Source of the DNA: Kineococcus endophyticus
GTDB taxonomy: Bacteria > Actinomycetota > Actinomycetes > Actinomycetales > Kineococcaceae
Direction of reading: 5' to 3'
DNA length: 64,000 nt
Assembly (NCBI RefSeq): GCF_040796495.1
Contig: NZ_JBFNQN010000011.1
Location: forward strand, 1-64,000
Below, piece after piece: positions 8,599 to 17,935 of this stretch. Position 1 is the first letter of the stretch; each line of letters opens with the position of its first letter. The notes under the pieces are model-generated. The model was not told the origin of the DNA. It searched no databases and saw only the letters and a program-made list of their open reading frames with translations. The translations under genes and the position numbers were made by a program.

Positions 8599-9745
8599 CC
8601 CGCAGCGGGACGACCTGCTCGTCCAGCAGCTCCGGGGCGGTCAACGGCCGGACGGCGTCCTCGAGGGGGACGAGTGCGGGCAGCGTCTCGTCGGCCAGGT
8701 CCAGCTCGCGGATGCGGCGGGCGGACACGAGGACGCGCCGCTCCAGCGTGCCCACGAAGCGGTTGTAGTCCTCCACGGCGCGGTGCAGCGTGCGCCCGAG
8801 GGAGGCGGTGTGACCCCCGAGCGTCCCGAGCCGCTCGTACAGCTCACGGCCCACCTCGAACAGCTCCCGCGCGTTCCCCGCGACCGCGTCCTGCTGCCAC
8901 GTCAGGGCCACCGTGCGCAGCAGCGCCAGCAGCGTCGTCGGAGTGGCCAGCACGACCCGCCGCGACATGGCGTGCTCGAGCAGCGTCGGGTCCGCCTCGC
9001 ACGCGGCGGCCAGGAACGCCTCGCCCGGCACGAAGCAGACGACGACGTCGGGGGAGTCCTCGACCGCGCTCGGGTACTCCTTCGCGGCGAGGGCGTCGAC
9101 GTGGCCGCGGACCGCGCGCGCGTGGGCCAGCAGCTCGCGGCGCCGCTCGCCGTCGTCGGCCGCCTCGCCCGCGCGCAGGAACGCGGCGAGCGGCGCCTTG
9201 GCGTCGACGACGACGTGCTTGCCGCCCGGGAGGTTGACGACGAGGTCGGGGCGGACGCTGCGCCCGGCGCGCGTCGTGAGCGTCGTCTGCTCGACGAAGT
9301 CGACGCGGTCGAGCATGCCGGCGTGCTCGACGACGCGGCGCAGCTGGACCTCGCCCCACGACCCGCGCGAGCTGGACGCGCGCAGGGCCCCGGCGAGGGA
9401 GGCCGTCTGGTCGCGCAGCGCGTCCGTGCCCTCGGCGACCGAGCGCAGCTGCTCGGTGAGCCGCGCGTACTGCTGCACGCGGTCCCGCTCCAGCGCCGCG
9501 ACCTGCGCCTCGACCCGTTCCAGCGTGGCCGCCACGGGGGTCACCGTCGCCGTCAGCTCGTGGCCGGCCGCGACGCGGTCCTCCAGCTCCTCGACGCGGT
9601 CGCGCAGCAGGTCCCGCTCGGCGCGCAGGGCGGCTTCGGCGGGGGCGGCCCGGCCGCGCAGCACCCAGCGCAGCAGCAGGGCCCCGGCGACGACGCCCAC
9701 GAGCAGGCCGAGGAGCAGACCGAGCAGGAGAGCGAGGACGTCCAT
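8585..9745 (-). CDS. rmuC: DNA recombination protein RmuC
   Basis: RmuC proteins limit DNA inversions at short repeats and are thought to be nucleases of the restriction-endonuclease fold. The 386-residue protein begins with one transmembrane helix (about 3-22), continues with a long coiled coil (about 25-130) and then the RmuC core with [36 protein letters not shown] and a conserved [13 protein letters not shown] segment. The D-x-x-V and VDAK residues fit the nuclease-like site. ATG 9745 places the membrane helix at the very N-terminus; CACAGT lies 7 nt upstream. Confidence 0.93.
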   Translation of the reverse strand: MDVLALLLGLLLGLLVGVVAGALLLRWVLRGRAAPAEAALRAERDLLRDRVEELEDRVAAGHELTATVTPVAATLERVEAQVAALERDRVQQYARLTEQLRSVAEGTDALRDQTASLAGALRASSSRGSWGEVQLRRVVEHAGMLDRVDFVEQTTLTTRAGRSVRPDLVVNLPGGKHVVVDAKAPLAAFLRAGEAADDGERRRELLAHARAVRGHVDALAAKEYPSAVEDSPDVVVCFVPGEAFLAAACEADPTLLEHAMSRRVVLATPTTLLALLRTVALTWQQDAVAGNARELFEVGRELYERLGTLGGHTASLGRTLHRAVEDYNRFVGTLERRVLVSARRIRELDLADETLPALVPLEDAVRPLTAPELLDEQVVPLRVRRE

Positions 9746-9836
9746 GCCGGGGACTGTGCCACCCGCCTCGGACACCGTCCGGGACCTCCCCTCGGACACC
9801 CGGGGCACGGGGCCGGGCGGGTAGGCTCCTGTTCCC

Positions 9837-10922
9837 GTGGCTCTCACCATCGGCATCGTCGGACTGCCCAACGTCGGCAAGTCCACGCTCTTCAACGCAC
9901 TGACCGAGAACGACGCGCTCGCGGCGAACTACCCGTTCGCGACGATCGAGCCGAACGTCGGGGTCGTCGCGCTGCCCGACCCGCGCCTGGACCGGCTCGC
10001 CCAGCTCTTCGACAGCGAGAAGACGGTGCCGGCCACCGTGTCCTTCGTCGACATCGCCGGCATCGTCAAGGGCGCGAGCGAGGGGGAGGGGCTGGGCAAC
10101 AAGTTCCTGGCCAACATCCGCGAGGCGGACGCGATCTGCCAGGTGACGCGCGCCTTCGCCGACCCGGACGTCGTGCACGTCGCGGGGGCCGTCGACCCGG
10201 CCGACGACATCGAGACCGTGCACACCGAGCTCGTGCTGGCCGACCTGCAGACCCTCGAGCGCGCGGTGCCGCGCCTGGAGAAGGAGGTCAAGGGCAAGAA
10301 GGCCGACCCGGCGGTGCTCAAGGCCGCCGTCGCCGCACAGGCCGTGCTCGACTCGGGCCGGCCGCTGTCGGCCGCCACGGCCGCCGACGACGTCGACGTG
10401 GCGCTGCTCAAGGAGCTGGGGCTGCTGACGACCAAGCCCTTCCTCTACGTCTTCAACGTCGACGAGACCGTCCTGGGCGACGAGGCCCGCAAGCAGGAGC
10501 TGCGCACGCTGGTGGCGCCGGCCGAGGCCGTCTTCCTCGACGCCAAGCTGGAGTCCGAGCTGGCCGAGCTGTCGGCCGAGGAGGCGGCCGAGCTGCTCGA
10601 GTCCGTCGGCCAGACCGAGTCCGGCCTCGACCAGCTCGCCCGCGTCGGCTTCGACACGCTGGGCCTGCAGACGTACCTGACGGCCGGTCCGAAGGAGTCG
10701 CGCGCCTGGACGATCCACCGCGGCTGGACGGCGCCGCAGGCGGCCGGGGTCATCCACACCGACTTCCAGCGCGGCTTCATCAAGGCCGAAGTCGTGTCCT
10801 TCGAGGACCTCCTCGCCGCCGGGTCGATGGCGGAGGCCAAGGCCGCGGGGCGGGTGCGGATCGAGGGCAAGGAGTACGTCATGGCCGACGGGGACGTCGT
10901 CGAGTTCCGCTTCAACGTCTGA
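9837..10922 (+). CDS. ychF: Obg-type ATPase YchF
   Basis: YchF (OLA1) is a P-loop NTPase that prefers ATP and associates with ribosomes and the proteasome or stress response. The 361-residue protein has the G1 motif GLPNVGKST (8-16), FVDIAGIVKGASEGEGLG as the G3 region, NVDE in place of NKxD (which explains the ATP preference) and a C-terminal TGS-like domain with REVVSFEDL-type sequence near the end. The length is exactly that of the family. GTG 9837 has TAGGCT 9 nt upstream. Confidence 0.96.
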   Translation: MALTIGIVGLPNVGKSTLFNALTENDALAANYPFATIEPNVGVVALPDPRLDRLAQLFDSEKTVPATVSFVDIAGIVKGASEGEGLGNKFLANIREADAICQVTRAFADPDVVHVAGAVDPADDIETVHTELVLADLQTLERAVPRLEKEVKGKKADPAVLKAAVAAQAVLDSGRPLSAATAADDVDVALLKELGLLTTKPFLYVFNVDETVLGDEARKQELRTLVAPAEAVFLDAKLESELAELSAEEAAELLESVGQTESGLDQLARVGFDTLGLQTYLTAGPKESRAWTIHRGWTAPQAAGVIHTDFQRGFIKAEVVSFEDLLAAGSMAEAKAAGRVRIEGKEYVMADGDVVEFRFNV

Positions 10923-10943
10923 AACGGCCCGGAAGGGTCCGTT
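10923..10943 (+). terminator. Hairpin terminator after ychF
   Basis: Directly after the stop codon, AACGGCCC pairs with GGGTCCGTT (one bulged T) across a GGAA tetraloop. This is an 8-bp GC-rich stem with a short CC-rich tail and no T-tract, as is usual in high-GC actinomycetes. Confidence 0.55.
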
Positions 10944-11443
10944 CCTGCCCGTCCGGAAACGCCGTGGAAACACGGCGGACCCGAGCTGGAAACGATTGTG
11001 TCTCGATCCGTGCCGCGTGCCCCGAAACGGCTGGGAAGGGCGGGCGGAGTGCGTCATGCTCACGGGGCGGTGAGGTCGACGGGGATCTCACCGCTCCCAC
11101 GTCCGGGGCCGGCGCCCCGCGGGTCGAGCCTCCCCGGTGGCCAGACCGACACCACATCGTTACCTCAGGGCCCGATCAGCGCGATCACGCCCTTGACCTG
11201 CGACGACGTGTCATCCTTGATGCACGCTGGGTCACGCGAGGGGTGTCGGACGCCGCGATGGAGGAGGACACTGGGGGCGGTCTGCGCCCTTGACGTCCGC
11301 CAACCGTTCACGGTCGTCCGGAAATGCGTTGACCGGGTGTTAACGTGCTGCCCGACCTGTAGAGGTGGACATCCTGCTCGTCGGGAGTCGCCGTAGATGG
11401 GCAACCTGCCCACCCAGTTCCGCTTGCGAGGAGGAGTTCCACC
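10923..11443. other. 521-bp intergenic region between ychF and the peptide-binding protein gene
   Basis: No credible gene is present. The left part holds the ychF terminator and a second hairpin with a GAAA tetraloop (GCCGTG at 10961-10966 with CACGGC at 10971-10976, flanked by GTCC and GGAC). GGAAAC occurs three times, at 10955, 10966 and 10988, spaced by 11 and 22 bp. Near the right end are TTGACC (11329-11334), GTTAAC and TGTAGA, which could form a promoter although no pair has ideal spacing. A GAGGAGGAG Shine-Dalgarno lies just before the TTG start at 11444. Confidence 0.5.
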
Positions 11444-13162
11444 TTGAGCAGCTTCGAGAAGGACGAGCGCCCGGCTGTCGAGCGCATCGGCATCGTCACC
11501 GGTGGCCTGCAGTCCCCGTTCAGCCGTCGCAACGGCCTCAAGGGCGCCCTGGGCATCGCCGCCCTGACGACGCTCGCGGCCTGCGGTGGCGGCAACGACG
11601 ACAGCGGCAACGGCTCGGGTGATGGCGCCTCCGGCGGCAGCGGCGGCGCCATCGTCGTCAACGGCACCGAGCCGCAGAACCCGCTCGTCCCGACGGCCAC
11701 CAACGAGGTCGGCGGTGGGCGCCTGCTCGACGCGCTGTGGGCCGGTCTCGTCTACTACAAGGCGGACGGCACCCCCGAGAACGACGTCGCGGACTCGATC
11801 GAGTCGACCGACGCGCAGAACTACACCATCAAGATCAAGTCGGGCACCAAGTTCTCCGACGGGACCGCGGTCACCGCCAAGTCCTTCGTCGACGCCTGGA
11901 ACTACGGCGCCCTGGGCACCAACGCGCAGCTGTCGTCCTACTTCTTCGAGCCCATCGAGGGCTACGAGGCCGTGCAGGCCGAGCCGCCGACCGCGCAGAC
12001 GCTCTCCGGTCTGGCTGTCGTCGACGACACGACCTTCACCGTCAAGCTCGTCCAGCCGGAGTCCGACTTCCCGCTGCGCCTGGGCTACTCGGCCTTCTAC
12101 CCGCTGCCCGAGTCGGCGTTCACCGACATCAAGGCGTACGGCGAGAACCCGGTCGGCAACGGGCCGTACAAGCTCAAGGAGAAGGGCGCCTGGCAGCACA
12201 ACGTCCGGATCGACTTCGTCCCGAACGACACCTACGCCGGGCCCCGCAAGGCGAAGAACGACTCCCTCGCCTTCGTCTTCTACGAGACCTACGACGCGGC
12301 GTACGCGGCCCTGCAGGGCGGCGACCTCGACGTCCTCGACAACATCCCCAGCTCGGCGCTGCTGACGTACACCGACGACCTGGGCGACCGCGCCGTCAAC
12401 CAGCCGGCCGCCGTCTTCCAGTCCTTCTGCATCCCCGAGGGCCTGGAGGGCTTCGGCGGTGAGGAGGGCAAGCTGCGTCGCCAGGCCTTCAGCTACGCCT
12501 TCGACCGCGCGGCCGTCTGCAAGGCCGTCTTCAACGACACCCGCACCCCGGCCAAGGACTTCACGTCCCCGGTCATCGCGGGCTACTCCGAGACCGTGCA
12601 GGGCAACGAGGTCCTGAGCTTCGACGCGGCCAAGGCCAAGCAGCTGTGGGAGCAGGCCAACGCCATCAAGCCGTGGAACGGCAGCACCTTCACCATCGCC
12701 TACAACACCGACGGTGACCACCAGGCGTGGGTCGACGCGGTCACCGCGAGCATCCGCCAGGTGCTCGGCATCCAGGCCGAGGGCAAGCCGTACCCGACGT
12801 TCGCCCAGATCCGCACCGAGATCACCAACCGGTCGATCAAGGGCGCGTTCCGCACCGGCTGGCAGGCCGACTACCCGGGTCTGTACAACTTCCTGGCGCC
12901 GCTGTACGCCACGGGTGCCGGCTCGAACGACGGGGACTACTCCAACCCGCAGTTCGACGAGCTGCTCACCAAGGCGGCCGGCACGACCGACCAGGACGCG
13001 GCCAACAAGATCCTGCAGCAGGCGCAGACGATCCTGTTCGCCGACCTGCCCGTGATCCCGCTGTGGTACTCCAACGCCAGCGGTGGTTTCGGCGAGCAGG
13101 CCAAGAACGTCAAGTTCGGCTGGAACAGCGTCCCGCTGTACTACGAGATCACCAAGTCCTGA
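11444..13162 (+). CDS. Oligopeptide/dipeptide ABC transporter substrate-binding lipoprotein
   Basis: This 572-residue protein is a family 5 (DppA/OppA) extracytoplasmic solute receptor. The N-terminal 30 residues are cytoplasmic and basic, followed by a hydrophobic signal and the lipobox LAAC with the lipidated Cys at 47, then a Gly/Ser linker. Typical family segments are ENDVADSIES and FSDGTAVTAKSFVDAWNYG near the N-terminus and NGPYKLKE further on. It lacks a Tat motif, although the RRN pair precedes the hydrophobic part. TTG 11444 has a strong GAGGAGGAG ribosome-binding site. It is the first gene of the transporter operon and is followed by a strong hairpin. Confidence 0.93.
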   Translation: MSSFEKDERPAVERIGIVTGGLQSPFSRRNGLKGALGIAALTTLAACGGGNDDSGNGSGDGASGGSGGAIVVNGTEPQNPLVPTATNEVGGGRLLDALWAGLVYYKADGTPENDVADSIESTDAQNYTIKIKSGTKFSDGTAVTAKSFVDAWNYGALGTNAQLSSYFFEPIEGYEAVQAEPPTAQTLSGLAVVDDTTFTVKLVQPESDFPLRLGYSAFYPLPESAFTDIKAYGENPVGNGPYKLKEKGAWQHNVRIDFVPNDTYAGPRKAKNDSLAFVFYETYDAAYAALQGGDLDVLDNIPSSALLTYTDDLGDRAVNQPAAVFQSFCIPEGLEGFGGEEGKLRRQAFSYAFDRAAVCKAVFNDTRTPAKDFTSPVIAGYSETVQGNEVLSFDAAKAKQLWEQANAIKPWNGSTFTIAYNTDGDHQAWVDAVTASIRQVLGIQAEGKPYPTFAQIRTEITNRSIKGAFRTGWQADYPGLYNFLAPLYATGAGSNDGDYSNPQFDELLTKAAGTTDQDAANKILQQAQTILFADLPVIPLWYSNASGGFGEQAKNVKFGWNSVPLYYEITKS

Positions 13163-13172
13163 CGTGAGGTCC

Positions 13173-13205
13173 GGGGGTGGGTCGTGCCAGGCGCGACCCA
13201 CCCCC
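13173..13205 (+). terminator. 12-bp perfect hairpin between the binding-protein and permease genes
   Basis: GGGGGTGGGTCG (13173-13184) pairs with CGACCCACCCCC (13194-13205) over a 9-nt loop. Placed inside an operon, it most likely causes partial termination or protects the 3' end of the binding-protein mRNA, so that more receptor than permease is made. Confidence 0.7.
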
Positions 13206-13294
13206 GTTCGCGCGCCGGGGAGCCGGCGCGACACTGTGTTCGACCGTGAAGGCCGGGGCGGCCAGGGAAGGTCGTCCCCCCGAGGAGGCTCGTG

Positions 13295-14221
13295 ATGGGT
13301 TGGTACATCGGGCGCCGTCTGTTGCAGATGGTTCCCGTCTTCTTCGGAGCGACGCTCCTCATCTACGCCCTGGTGTTCCTGCTGCCCGGGGACCCGATCC
13401 TCGCGCTGTTCGGGGACAAGCCCGTCAGCGAGACGGCGCGGGCGACGCTGACGGCGCAGTACAACCTCGACAAGCCGTTCATCGTGCAGTACCTGCTCTT
13501 CCTCAAGGGCATCTTCACCCTGGACTTCGGGCAGTCGTTCTCGGGCCAGCCGGTGATCGACCAGATCACCCGCGCGTTCCCGGTGACCGTCAAGCTCGCG
13601 GTCGTGGCCCTCGTCATCGAGGCCGTCTTCGGCATCGCGTTCGGTTTCCTCGCCGGCCTGCGCCGCGGTGGGATCTTCGACTCGACCGTGCTGTTCCTCT
13701 CGCTGATCGTCATCGGCATCCCGGTCTTCGTCCTCGGCTTCGTCGGGCAGTACTTCGTCGGCGTGAAGTGGGGCATCGTCCGCTCCACCGTCGGCGGTGA
13801 CCCCGCGCTCGTGGACCTGCTGCTGCCGGGGACCGTGCTCGGTGCGCTGTCCTTCGCCTACGTCCTGCGGCTGACGAGGAACTCCGTCGCCGAGGGCCTG
13901 TCGGCCGACCACGTGCGCACGGCGACGGCGAAGGGGCTGTCGCGGCCGCGGGTCATGACGGTGCACGTCCTGCGCAACTCGCTCATCCCGGTCGTGACCT
14001 TCCTCGGCACCGACCTCGGCGCGCTCATGGGCGGCGCCGTCGTCACCGAGGGCATCTTCAACGTGCCCGGGGTGGGCAACCTGCTCTACCAGTCCGTCAT
14101 CCGGCAGGAGGGGCCGACCGTCGTGTCGGTCGTGACGATCCTCGTGCTCATCTACCTCGTCGCGAACCTCGTCGTCGACCTCCTGTACGCCGTTCTGGAC
14201 CCGAGGATCCGCTATGTCTGA
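13295..14221 (+). CDS. Peptide ABC transporter permease, DppB/OppB type
   Basis: This 308-residue inner-membrane permease forms half of the transport channel. It has the N-terminal helix with YIGRRLLQMVPVFFGATLL, the characteristic GDP motif LLPGDPILALFG, six predicted transmembrane segments and the EAA loop region EGLSADHVRTATAKGLS that contacts the ATPase. ATG 13295 is preferred because GAGGAGG (13283-13289) sits about 6 nt upstream; GTG 13292 is in frame but too close. The 3' end overlaps the next permease start by 8 nt, showing tight coupling. Confidence 0.95.
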   Translation: MGWYIGRRLLQMVPVFFGATLLIYALVFLLPGDPILALFGDKPVSETARATLTAQYNLDKPFIVQYLLFLKGIFTLDFGQSFSGQPVIDQITRAFPVTVKLAVVALVIEAVFGIAFGFLAGLRRGGIFDSTVLFLSLIVIGIPVFVLGFVGQYFVGVKWGIVRSTVGGDPALVDLLLPGTVLGALSFAYVLRLTRNSVAEGLSADHVRTATAKGLSRPRVMTVHVLRNSLIPVVTFLGTDLGALMGGAVVTEGIFNVPGVGNLLYQSVIRQEGPTVVSVVTILVLIYLVANLVVDLLYAVLDPRIRYV

Positions 14222-15197
14222 GCCCACCACCGGTCGTCACGCACAGCCGGGCGGCGGCGCCGCCGTGCGTCCCGGCCAGGAGCGCTTCGTCGCCCCGCTG
14301 GAGGAGACCCCGCTCGCGGCGGTCGACGCGGTCGACGAGTCCGCCCCCACCGGCGGCCTCTTCGCCGAGGCCTGGAAGCAGCTGCGCAAGCGGCCGATCT
14401 TCATCGTCGCGAGCCTCATCATCCTGCTGCTCGTCGTGGTCTCGGTGTTCCCGTCGTGGTTCACCTCGACCAACCCGCGGTTCGTCGACCTGTCGGTCGC
14501 GCTGCAGGGCCCCTCGGCCGCCCACCCCCTCGGGGTGACGCGCGGCGGCACCGACGTCTACGCCCGCCTCGTCTACGGTGCCCGCGCCTCGGTGAGCGTC
14601 GGGATCCTCACGACCGTCATGGTCGTCGTCGTGGGCGGTGTCGTCGGTGCGCTCGCCGGCTTCTACGGCGGGTGGCTGGACGCGATCCTGTCCCGCGTCG
14701 CGGACATCTTCTTCGCCCTGCCGCTCATCCTCGGGGCGATCGTCCTGCTGCAGACGATCCGCAGCCGCAACGTCGTGACCGTGGCCCTCACGCTGGCCCT
14801 CTTCGGCTGGCCGCAGGTCGCGCGCATCATGCGCGGGGCCGTCCTGCAGGTCCGGACCAACGAGTACGTCACGGCCGCCAAGTCCCTCGGGCTCTCGCGG
14901 ATGGCCACGCTGCTGCGGCACGTCGTGCCGAACGCCCTCGGGCCCGTCATCGTCGTCGCGACGATCTCGCTGGGCACGTTCATCGCGGCCGAGGCGACGC
15001 TGTCGTTCCTGAGCCTGGGCCTGCCGCCGAACATCGTCTCCTGGGGCGGTGACATCTCCAACGCGCGCGCCACCCTGCGCACCGACCCGATGATCCTGCT
15101 CTGGCCGTCGATCGGGCTGTCGATCACCGTCCTGTCGTTCCTCATGCTCGGTGACGCCCTGCGCGACGCCCTGGACCCGAAGGGCCGCACCCGATGA
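14214..15197 (+). CDS. Peptide ABC transporter permease, DppC/OppC type
   Basis: This is the second channel subunit, 327 residues long. A 45-residue hydrophilic N-terminus precedes FAEAWKQLRKRPIFIVASL, typical of OppC. The conserved HPLGVTRGGTDVYARLVYGAR motif region, the EAA loop (EYVTAAKSLGLSRMATLLRHVVPNA) and six transmembrane segments are present. The gene overlaps the upstream permease by 8 nt and the downstream ATPase gene by 4 nt (ATGA). Confidence 0.95.
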   Translation: MSEPTTGRHAQPGGGAAVRPGQERFVAPLEETPLAAVDAVDESAPTGGLFAEAWKQLRKRPIFIVASLIILLLVVVSVFPSWFTSTNPRFVDLSVALQGPSAAHPLGVTRGGTDVYARLVYGARASVSVGILTTVMVVVVGGVVGALAGFYGGWLDAILSRVADIFFALPLILGAIVLLQTIRSRNVVTVALTLALFGWPQVARIMRGAVLQVRTNEYVTAAKSLGLSRMATLLRHVVPNALGPVIVVATISLGTFIAAEATLSFLSLGLPPNIVSWGGDISNARATLRTDPMILLWPSIGLSITVLSFLMLGDALRDALDPKGRTR

Positions 15198-16933
15198 GCC
15201 CGCAGAACACCTCCGCGGCCCCCGTCGACCGGACCAAGCCCGTCCTGGAGGTCCGCGACCTGGAGGTCGACTTCACCTCCGGCGGCCGGGCCGTCCACGC
15301 CGTCCGCAAGGCGAACTTCACGGTGTACCCCGGTCAGACGGTCGCCATCGTCGGCGAGTCCGGGTCCGGGAAGTCGACGTCGGCGATGGCCGTCATCGGG
15401 CTGCTGCCCGGCACGGGGAAGATCGTCGGCGGGCAGGTCCTGTTCGACGGCAAGGACATCGCGCACGCCTCGCGCAGCGAGTACGTCGCGCTGCGCGGCA
15501 CGCACATCGGCCTGGTCCCGCAGGACCCGATGTCGAACCTGAACCCGGTGTGGAACATCGGCTTCCAGGTCAAGGAGGCCATCGAGGCCAACGGCATCGC
15601 CAAGGGCGCCGCGGCCAAGAAGCGCGCGATCGAGGTGCTCGGCGAGGCCGGCCTCGGCGACGCCGAGCGCCGCTACCGCCAGTACCCGCACGAGTTCTCC
15701 GGCGGGATGCGCCAGCGCGCGCTCATCGGCATCGGCCTGGCCTCCCGGCCGCGCCTGCTCATCGCCGACGAGCCGACGTCCGCCCTCGACGTGACCGTGC
15801 AGCGGGGGATCCTGGACCACCTGGACTCCCTCACCGCCGACCTCGGCACGGCCGTCCTGCTCATCACCCACGACCTCGGGCTCGCGGCCGAGCGGGCCGA
15901 GCACCTCGTCGTCATGTACAAGGGCCAGGTCGTCGAGTCGGGCCCGGCCCTGGAGATCCTCCAGGACCCCCGTCACCCGTACACCCAGCGCCTCGTCGCG
16001 GCGGCTCCGTCGCTGGCCTCGCGGCGGATGCAGTCCAGCCACCGCGCCCAGATCGTCGAGCAGGCCGAGGCGCGCGCCGAGCTGGTCCACGAGCAGGTCG
16101 CGGCGCAGACGCCCGTCGACGTGCCCGACGCGCCCACGGCCGACGTCATCGAGGTGCAGGGGCTGACGAAGGAGTTCGTCATCCGCGGCGCCGGGGTGCG
16201 CGGCGAGAAGCTGCTCGCGGTCGACGACGTGAACTTCGCGGTGCGCCGCGGGACGACGCTGGCCGTCGTGGGGGAGTCGGGGTCGGGCAAGTCGACCGTG
16301 GCGCAGATGGTCCTCAACCTGCTGCCCGCGACGTCCGGCAAGGTGCTCTTCGACGGGGTCGACATCACGACGCTGGACCGCAAGCAGCAGTTCGCGTTCC
16401 GCCGCCGGGTGCAGCCGATCTTCCAGAACCCGTACGGGTCGCTGGACCCGAGCTGGAGCATCTTCTCCTCGATCGAGGAGCCGCTGCGGGTGCACGGCGT
16501 CGGCGACGCCAAGAGCCGGGAGGCGCGCGTGCGCGACCTGCTCGACAAGGTCGCGCTGCCGCAGAGCTCGCTGCGCCGGTACCCCAACGAGCTGTCCGGC
16601 GGCCAGCGCCAGCGCGTGGCCATCGCCCGGGCGCTCGCGCTGCAGCCCGAGGTCGTCGTCTGCGACGAGGCCGTCTCGGCGCTCGACGTGCTGGTGCAGG
16701 GGCAGATCCTCACCCTGCTCAACGACCTGCAGGCCGAGCTGGGGCTGACGTACCTGTTCATCACGCACGACCTCGCGGTCGTGCGGGAGATCGCCGACGA
16801 CGTCGTCGTCATGCAGAAGGGCCGGCTCGTCGAGCACGCCAGCGTCGAGGAGGTCTTCACCTCCCCGCAGCAGGAGTACACGCGGGCCCTGCTCGAGGCG
16901 ATCCCCGGCCGCACGCTGCAGCTCGGCGCCTGA
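15194..16933 (+). CDS. Fused peptide ABC transporter ATPase, OppD-OppF type
   Basis: One 579-residue polypeptide carries two nucleotide-binding domains and powers the transporter. Domain 1 (about 15-270) has Walker A GESGSGKST, signature FSGGMRQR and Walker B LLIADEPTSALD. Domain 2 (about 315-570) has GESGSGKST, LSGGQRQR and VVCDEAVSALD. Both end with the OppD/F extension containing HPYTQ or QQEYTRALL. OppD and OppF are separate proteins in many bacteria; the fusion is common in actinomycetes. The start overlaps the upstream permease stop as ATGA. Confidence 0.95.
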   Translation: MSPQNTSAAPVDRTKPVLEVRDLEVDFTSGGRAVHAVRKANFTVYPGQTVAIVGESGSGKSTSAMAVIGLLPGTGKIVGGQVLFDGKDIAHASRSEYVALRGTHIGLVPQDPMSNLNPVWNIGFQVKEAIEANGIAKGAAAKKRAIEVLGEAGLGDAERRYRQYPHEFSGGMRQRALIGIGLASRPRLLIADEPTSALDVTVQRGILDHLDSLTADLGTAVLLITHDLGLAAERAEHLVVMYKGQVVESGPALEILQDPRHPYTQRLVAAAPSLASRRMQSSHRAQIVEQAEARAELVHEQVAAQTPVDVPDAPTADVIEVQGLTKEFVIRGAGVRGEKLLAVDDVNFAVRRGTTLAVVGESGSGKSTVAQMVLNLLPATSGKVLFDGVDITTLDRKQQFAFRRRVQPIFQNPYGSLDPSWSIFSSIEEPLRVHGVGDAKSREARVRDLLDKVALPQSSLRRYPNELSGGQRQRVAIARALALQPEVVVCDEAVSALDVLVQGQILTLLNDLQAELGLTYLFITHDLAVVREIADDVVVMQKGRLVEHASVEEVFTSPQQEYTRALLEAIPGRTLQLGA

Positions 16934-16947
16934 GGCACCCGTCCACT

Positions 16948-16985
16948 TCGGGCGGCTCCTGGGAATCACCCCAGGAGCCGCCCGA
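16948..16985 (+). terminator. 16-bp perfect hairpin terminator after the peptide transporter operon
   Basis: TCGGGCGGCTCCTGGG (16948-16963) pairs perfectly with CCCAGGAGCCGCCCGA (16970-16985) across a 6-nt loop, 14 nt after the ATPase stop codon. Confidence 0.85.
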
Positions 16986-17025
16986 GGGGCTGTGCCGCAG
17001 CGCCTTCGGGGTCTACGGTGGTCCG

Positions 17026-17184
17026 ATGCACTACATCGCTGTGGTCGTGCTCGCCGTCGTCGTCGGCATCGCGGTCGTCTACTGGCGGACCAGTCCGCGC
17101 CACCGGGTGGCCGCCGTCGCCCGCGGTGACCACGGGGACCGCGCCCGGCGCGCCCGGGAGGCGGCCCGACGCCACGAGGTGTGA
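17026..17184 (+). CDS. Short single-helix membrane protein, unknown function
   Basis: ATG 17026 opens a 52-residue frame: an N-terminal transmembrane helix (YIAVVVLAVVVGIAVVYW) followed by a basic tail rich in Arg and Ala (RARRAREAARRHEV). I do not recognise a family. The compact helix-plus-basic-tail shape and the start just past a strong terminator make it plausible as a real small gene, but no clear ribosome-binding site is visible. Confidence 0.45.
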   Translation: MHYIAVVVLAVVVGIAVVYWRTSPRHRVAAVARGDHGDRARRAREAARRHEV

Positions 17185-17296
17185 CGATCCTCACCCACCG
17201 TGAGCAGTGCCGGGGTGAACGATCCCGTCGCCCGCGACGTTGACTCGATGACGCCACGAGGTCCCACGTGGCGCCACCACGGGAAGGACCAGCACG

Positions 17297-17935
17297 TTGA
17301 GCCAGACGCCGTCCCCGGCGCCCCAGCCCTCCAAGGACCGCTCCGACCGGGCCGCCCGCGTCGCGGCCATGAAGAAGGCGGAGAAGGCGCACGCCCGTCG
17401 GCGGCGGGTCCTGGTCGTGGCGATCCCGACCGTGGCGGCCCTCGCCGTGGCCGGCGGGGTGACCGCCGTCTTCCTCAACCGGCCGCAGCCGCCGTCGCTG
17501 GACGCGGTGAAGACCTTCGACTACCGGGGCGGGCAGCACGTCGAGACGCCGGTGACGTACACCGAGAACCCGCCCGTCGGCGGTGAGCACAACCCGGTGT
17601 GGCTGAACTGCGGGGTCTACGACGCGCCGGTGCCCAACGAGAACGCCGTGCACAGCATGGAGCACGGCGCCGTCTGGATCACCTACCGGCCGGACCTGCC
17701 GTCCGCCCAGGTGGACCAGCTGAAGTCCGACGTCCAGGGCGAGACGTACACCGTCCTGTCGCCCTACGAGGGGCTGCCCGCGCCCGTCGTCCTGTCCGCC
17801 TGGAACCACCAGCTCCAGCTGCAGTCGGCCGACGACCCGCGGGTCGACGCGTTCCTCGCCAAGTACGTGCAGGGGGCGCAGACGCCGGAGCCCGGGGCCC
17901 TGTGCTCCAACGGCACGGGGACGCCGACCGGCTGA
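17297..17935 (+). CDS. DUF3105 membrane-anchored extracytoplasmic protein
   Basis: This 212-residue protein has a basic cytoplasmic N-terminus rich in Ala and Lys, one transmembrane helix at about 39-60 and an outer domain with the DUF3105 signatures NPPVGGEHNPVWLNCGVYD, HSMEHGAVWITYRPD and LSAWNHQLQL. Conserved His, Met and Cys residues suggest a metal- or redox-related role, but the function is unknown. Start TTG 17297 follows a GGAAGG Shine-Dalgarno. The stop overlaps the DUF305 start (TGATG), so the two are likely made together. Confidence 0.9.
   Translation: MSQTPSPAPQPSKDRSDRAARVAAMKKAEKAHARRRRVLVVAIPTVAALAVAGGVTAVFLNRPQPPSLDAVKTFDYRGGQHVETPVTYTENPPVGGEHNPVWLNCGVYDAPVPNENAVHSMEHGAVWITYRPDLPSAQVDQLKSDVQGETYTVLSPYEGLPAPVVLSAWNHQLQLQSADDPRVDAFLAKYVQGAQTPEPGALCSNGTGTPTG

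Noticed and set aside
11329-11363. TTGACC ... TGTAGA as a promoter for the peptide transporter operon
   Set aside because: The spacing is 23 bp, outside the normal 16-19 bp. I mention the elements but do not call a promoter.
10998-11396. A 132-codon frame in the ychF-peptide transporter gap
   Set aside because: It has no recognisable domain, poor codon pattern and no ribosome-binding site, and the region is better explained as regulatory DNA.
11165-14230. A 1021-codon open frame on the minus strand across the peptide transporter genes
   Set aside because: It is antisense to three well-recognised transporter genes, has the low-complexity Arg/Val/Gly/Asp composition expected from a shadow frame in very GC-rich DNA, and shows no known domain.
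14663-17809. A 1048-codon open frame on the minus strand
   Set aside because: It is antisense to oppC, the ATPase gene and the DUF3105 gene, and crosses the terminator at 16948. It is a GC-bias artefact.
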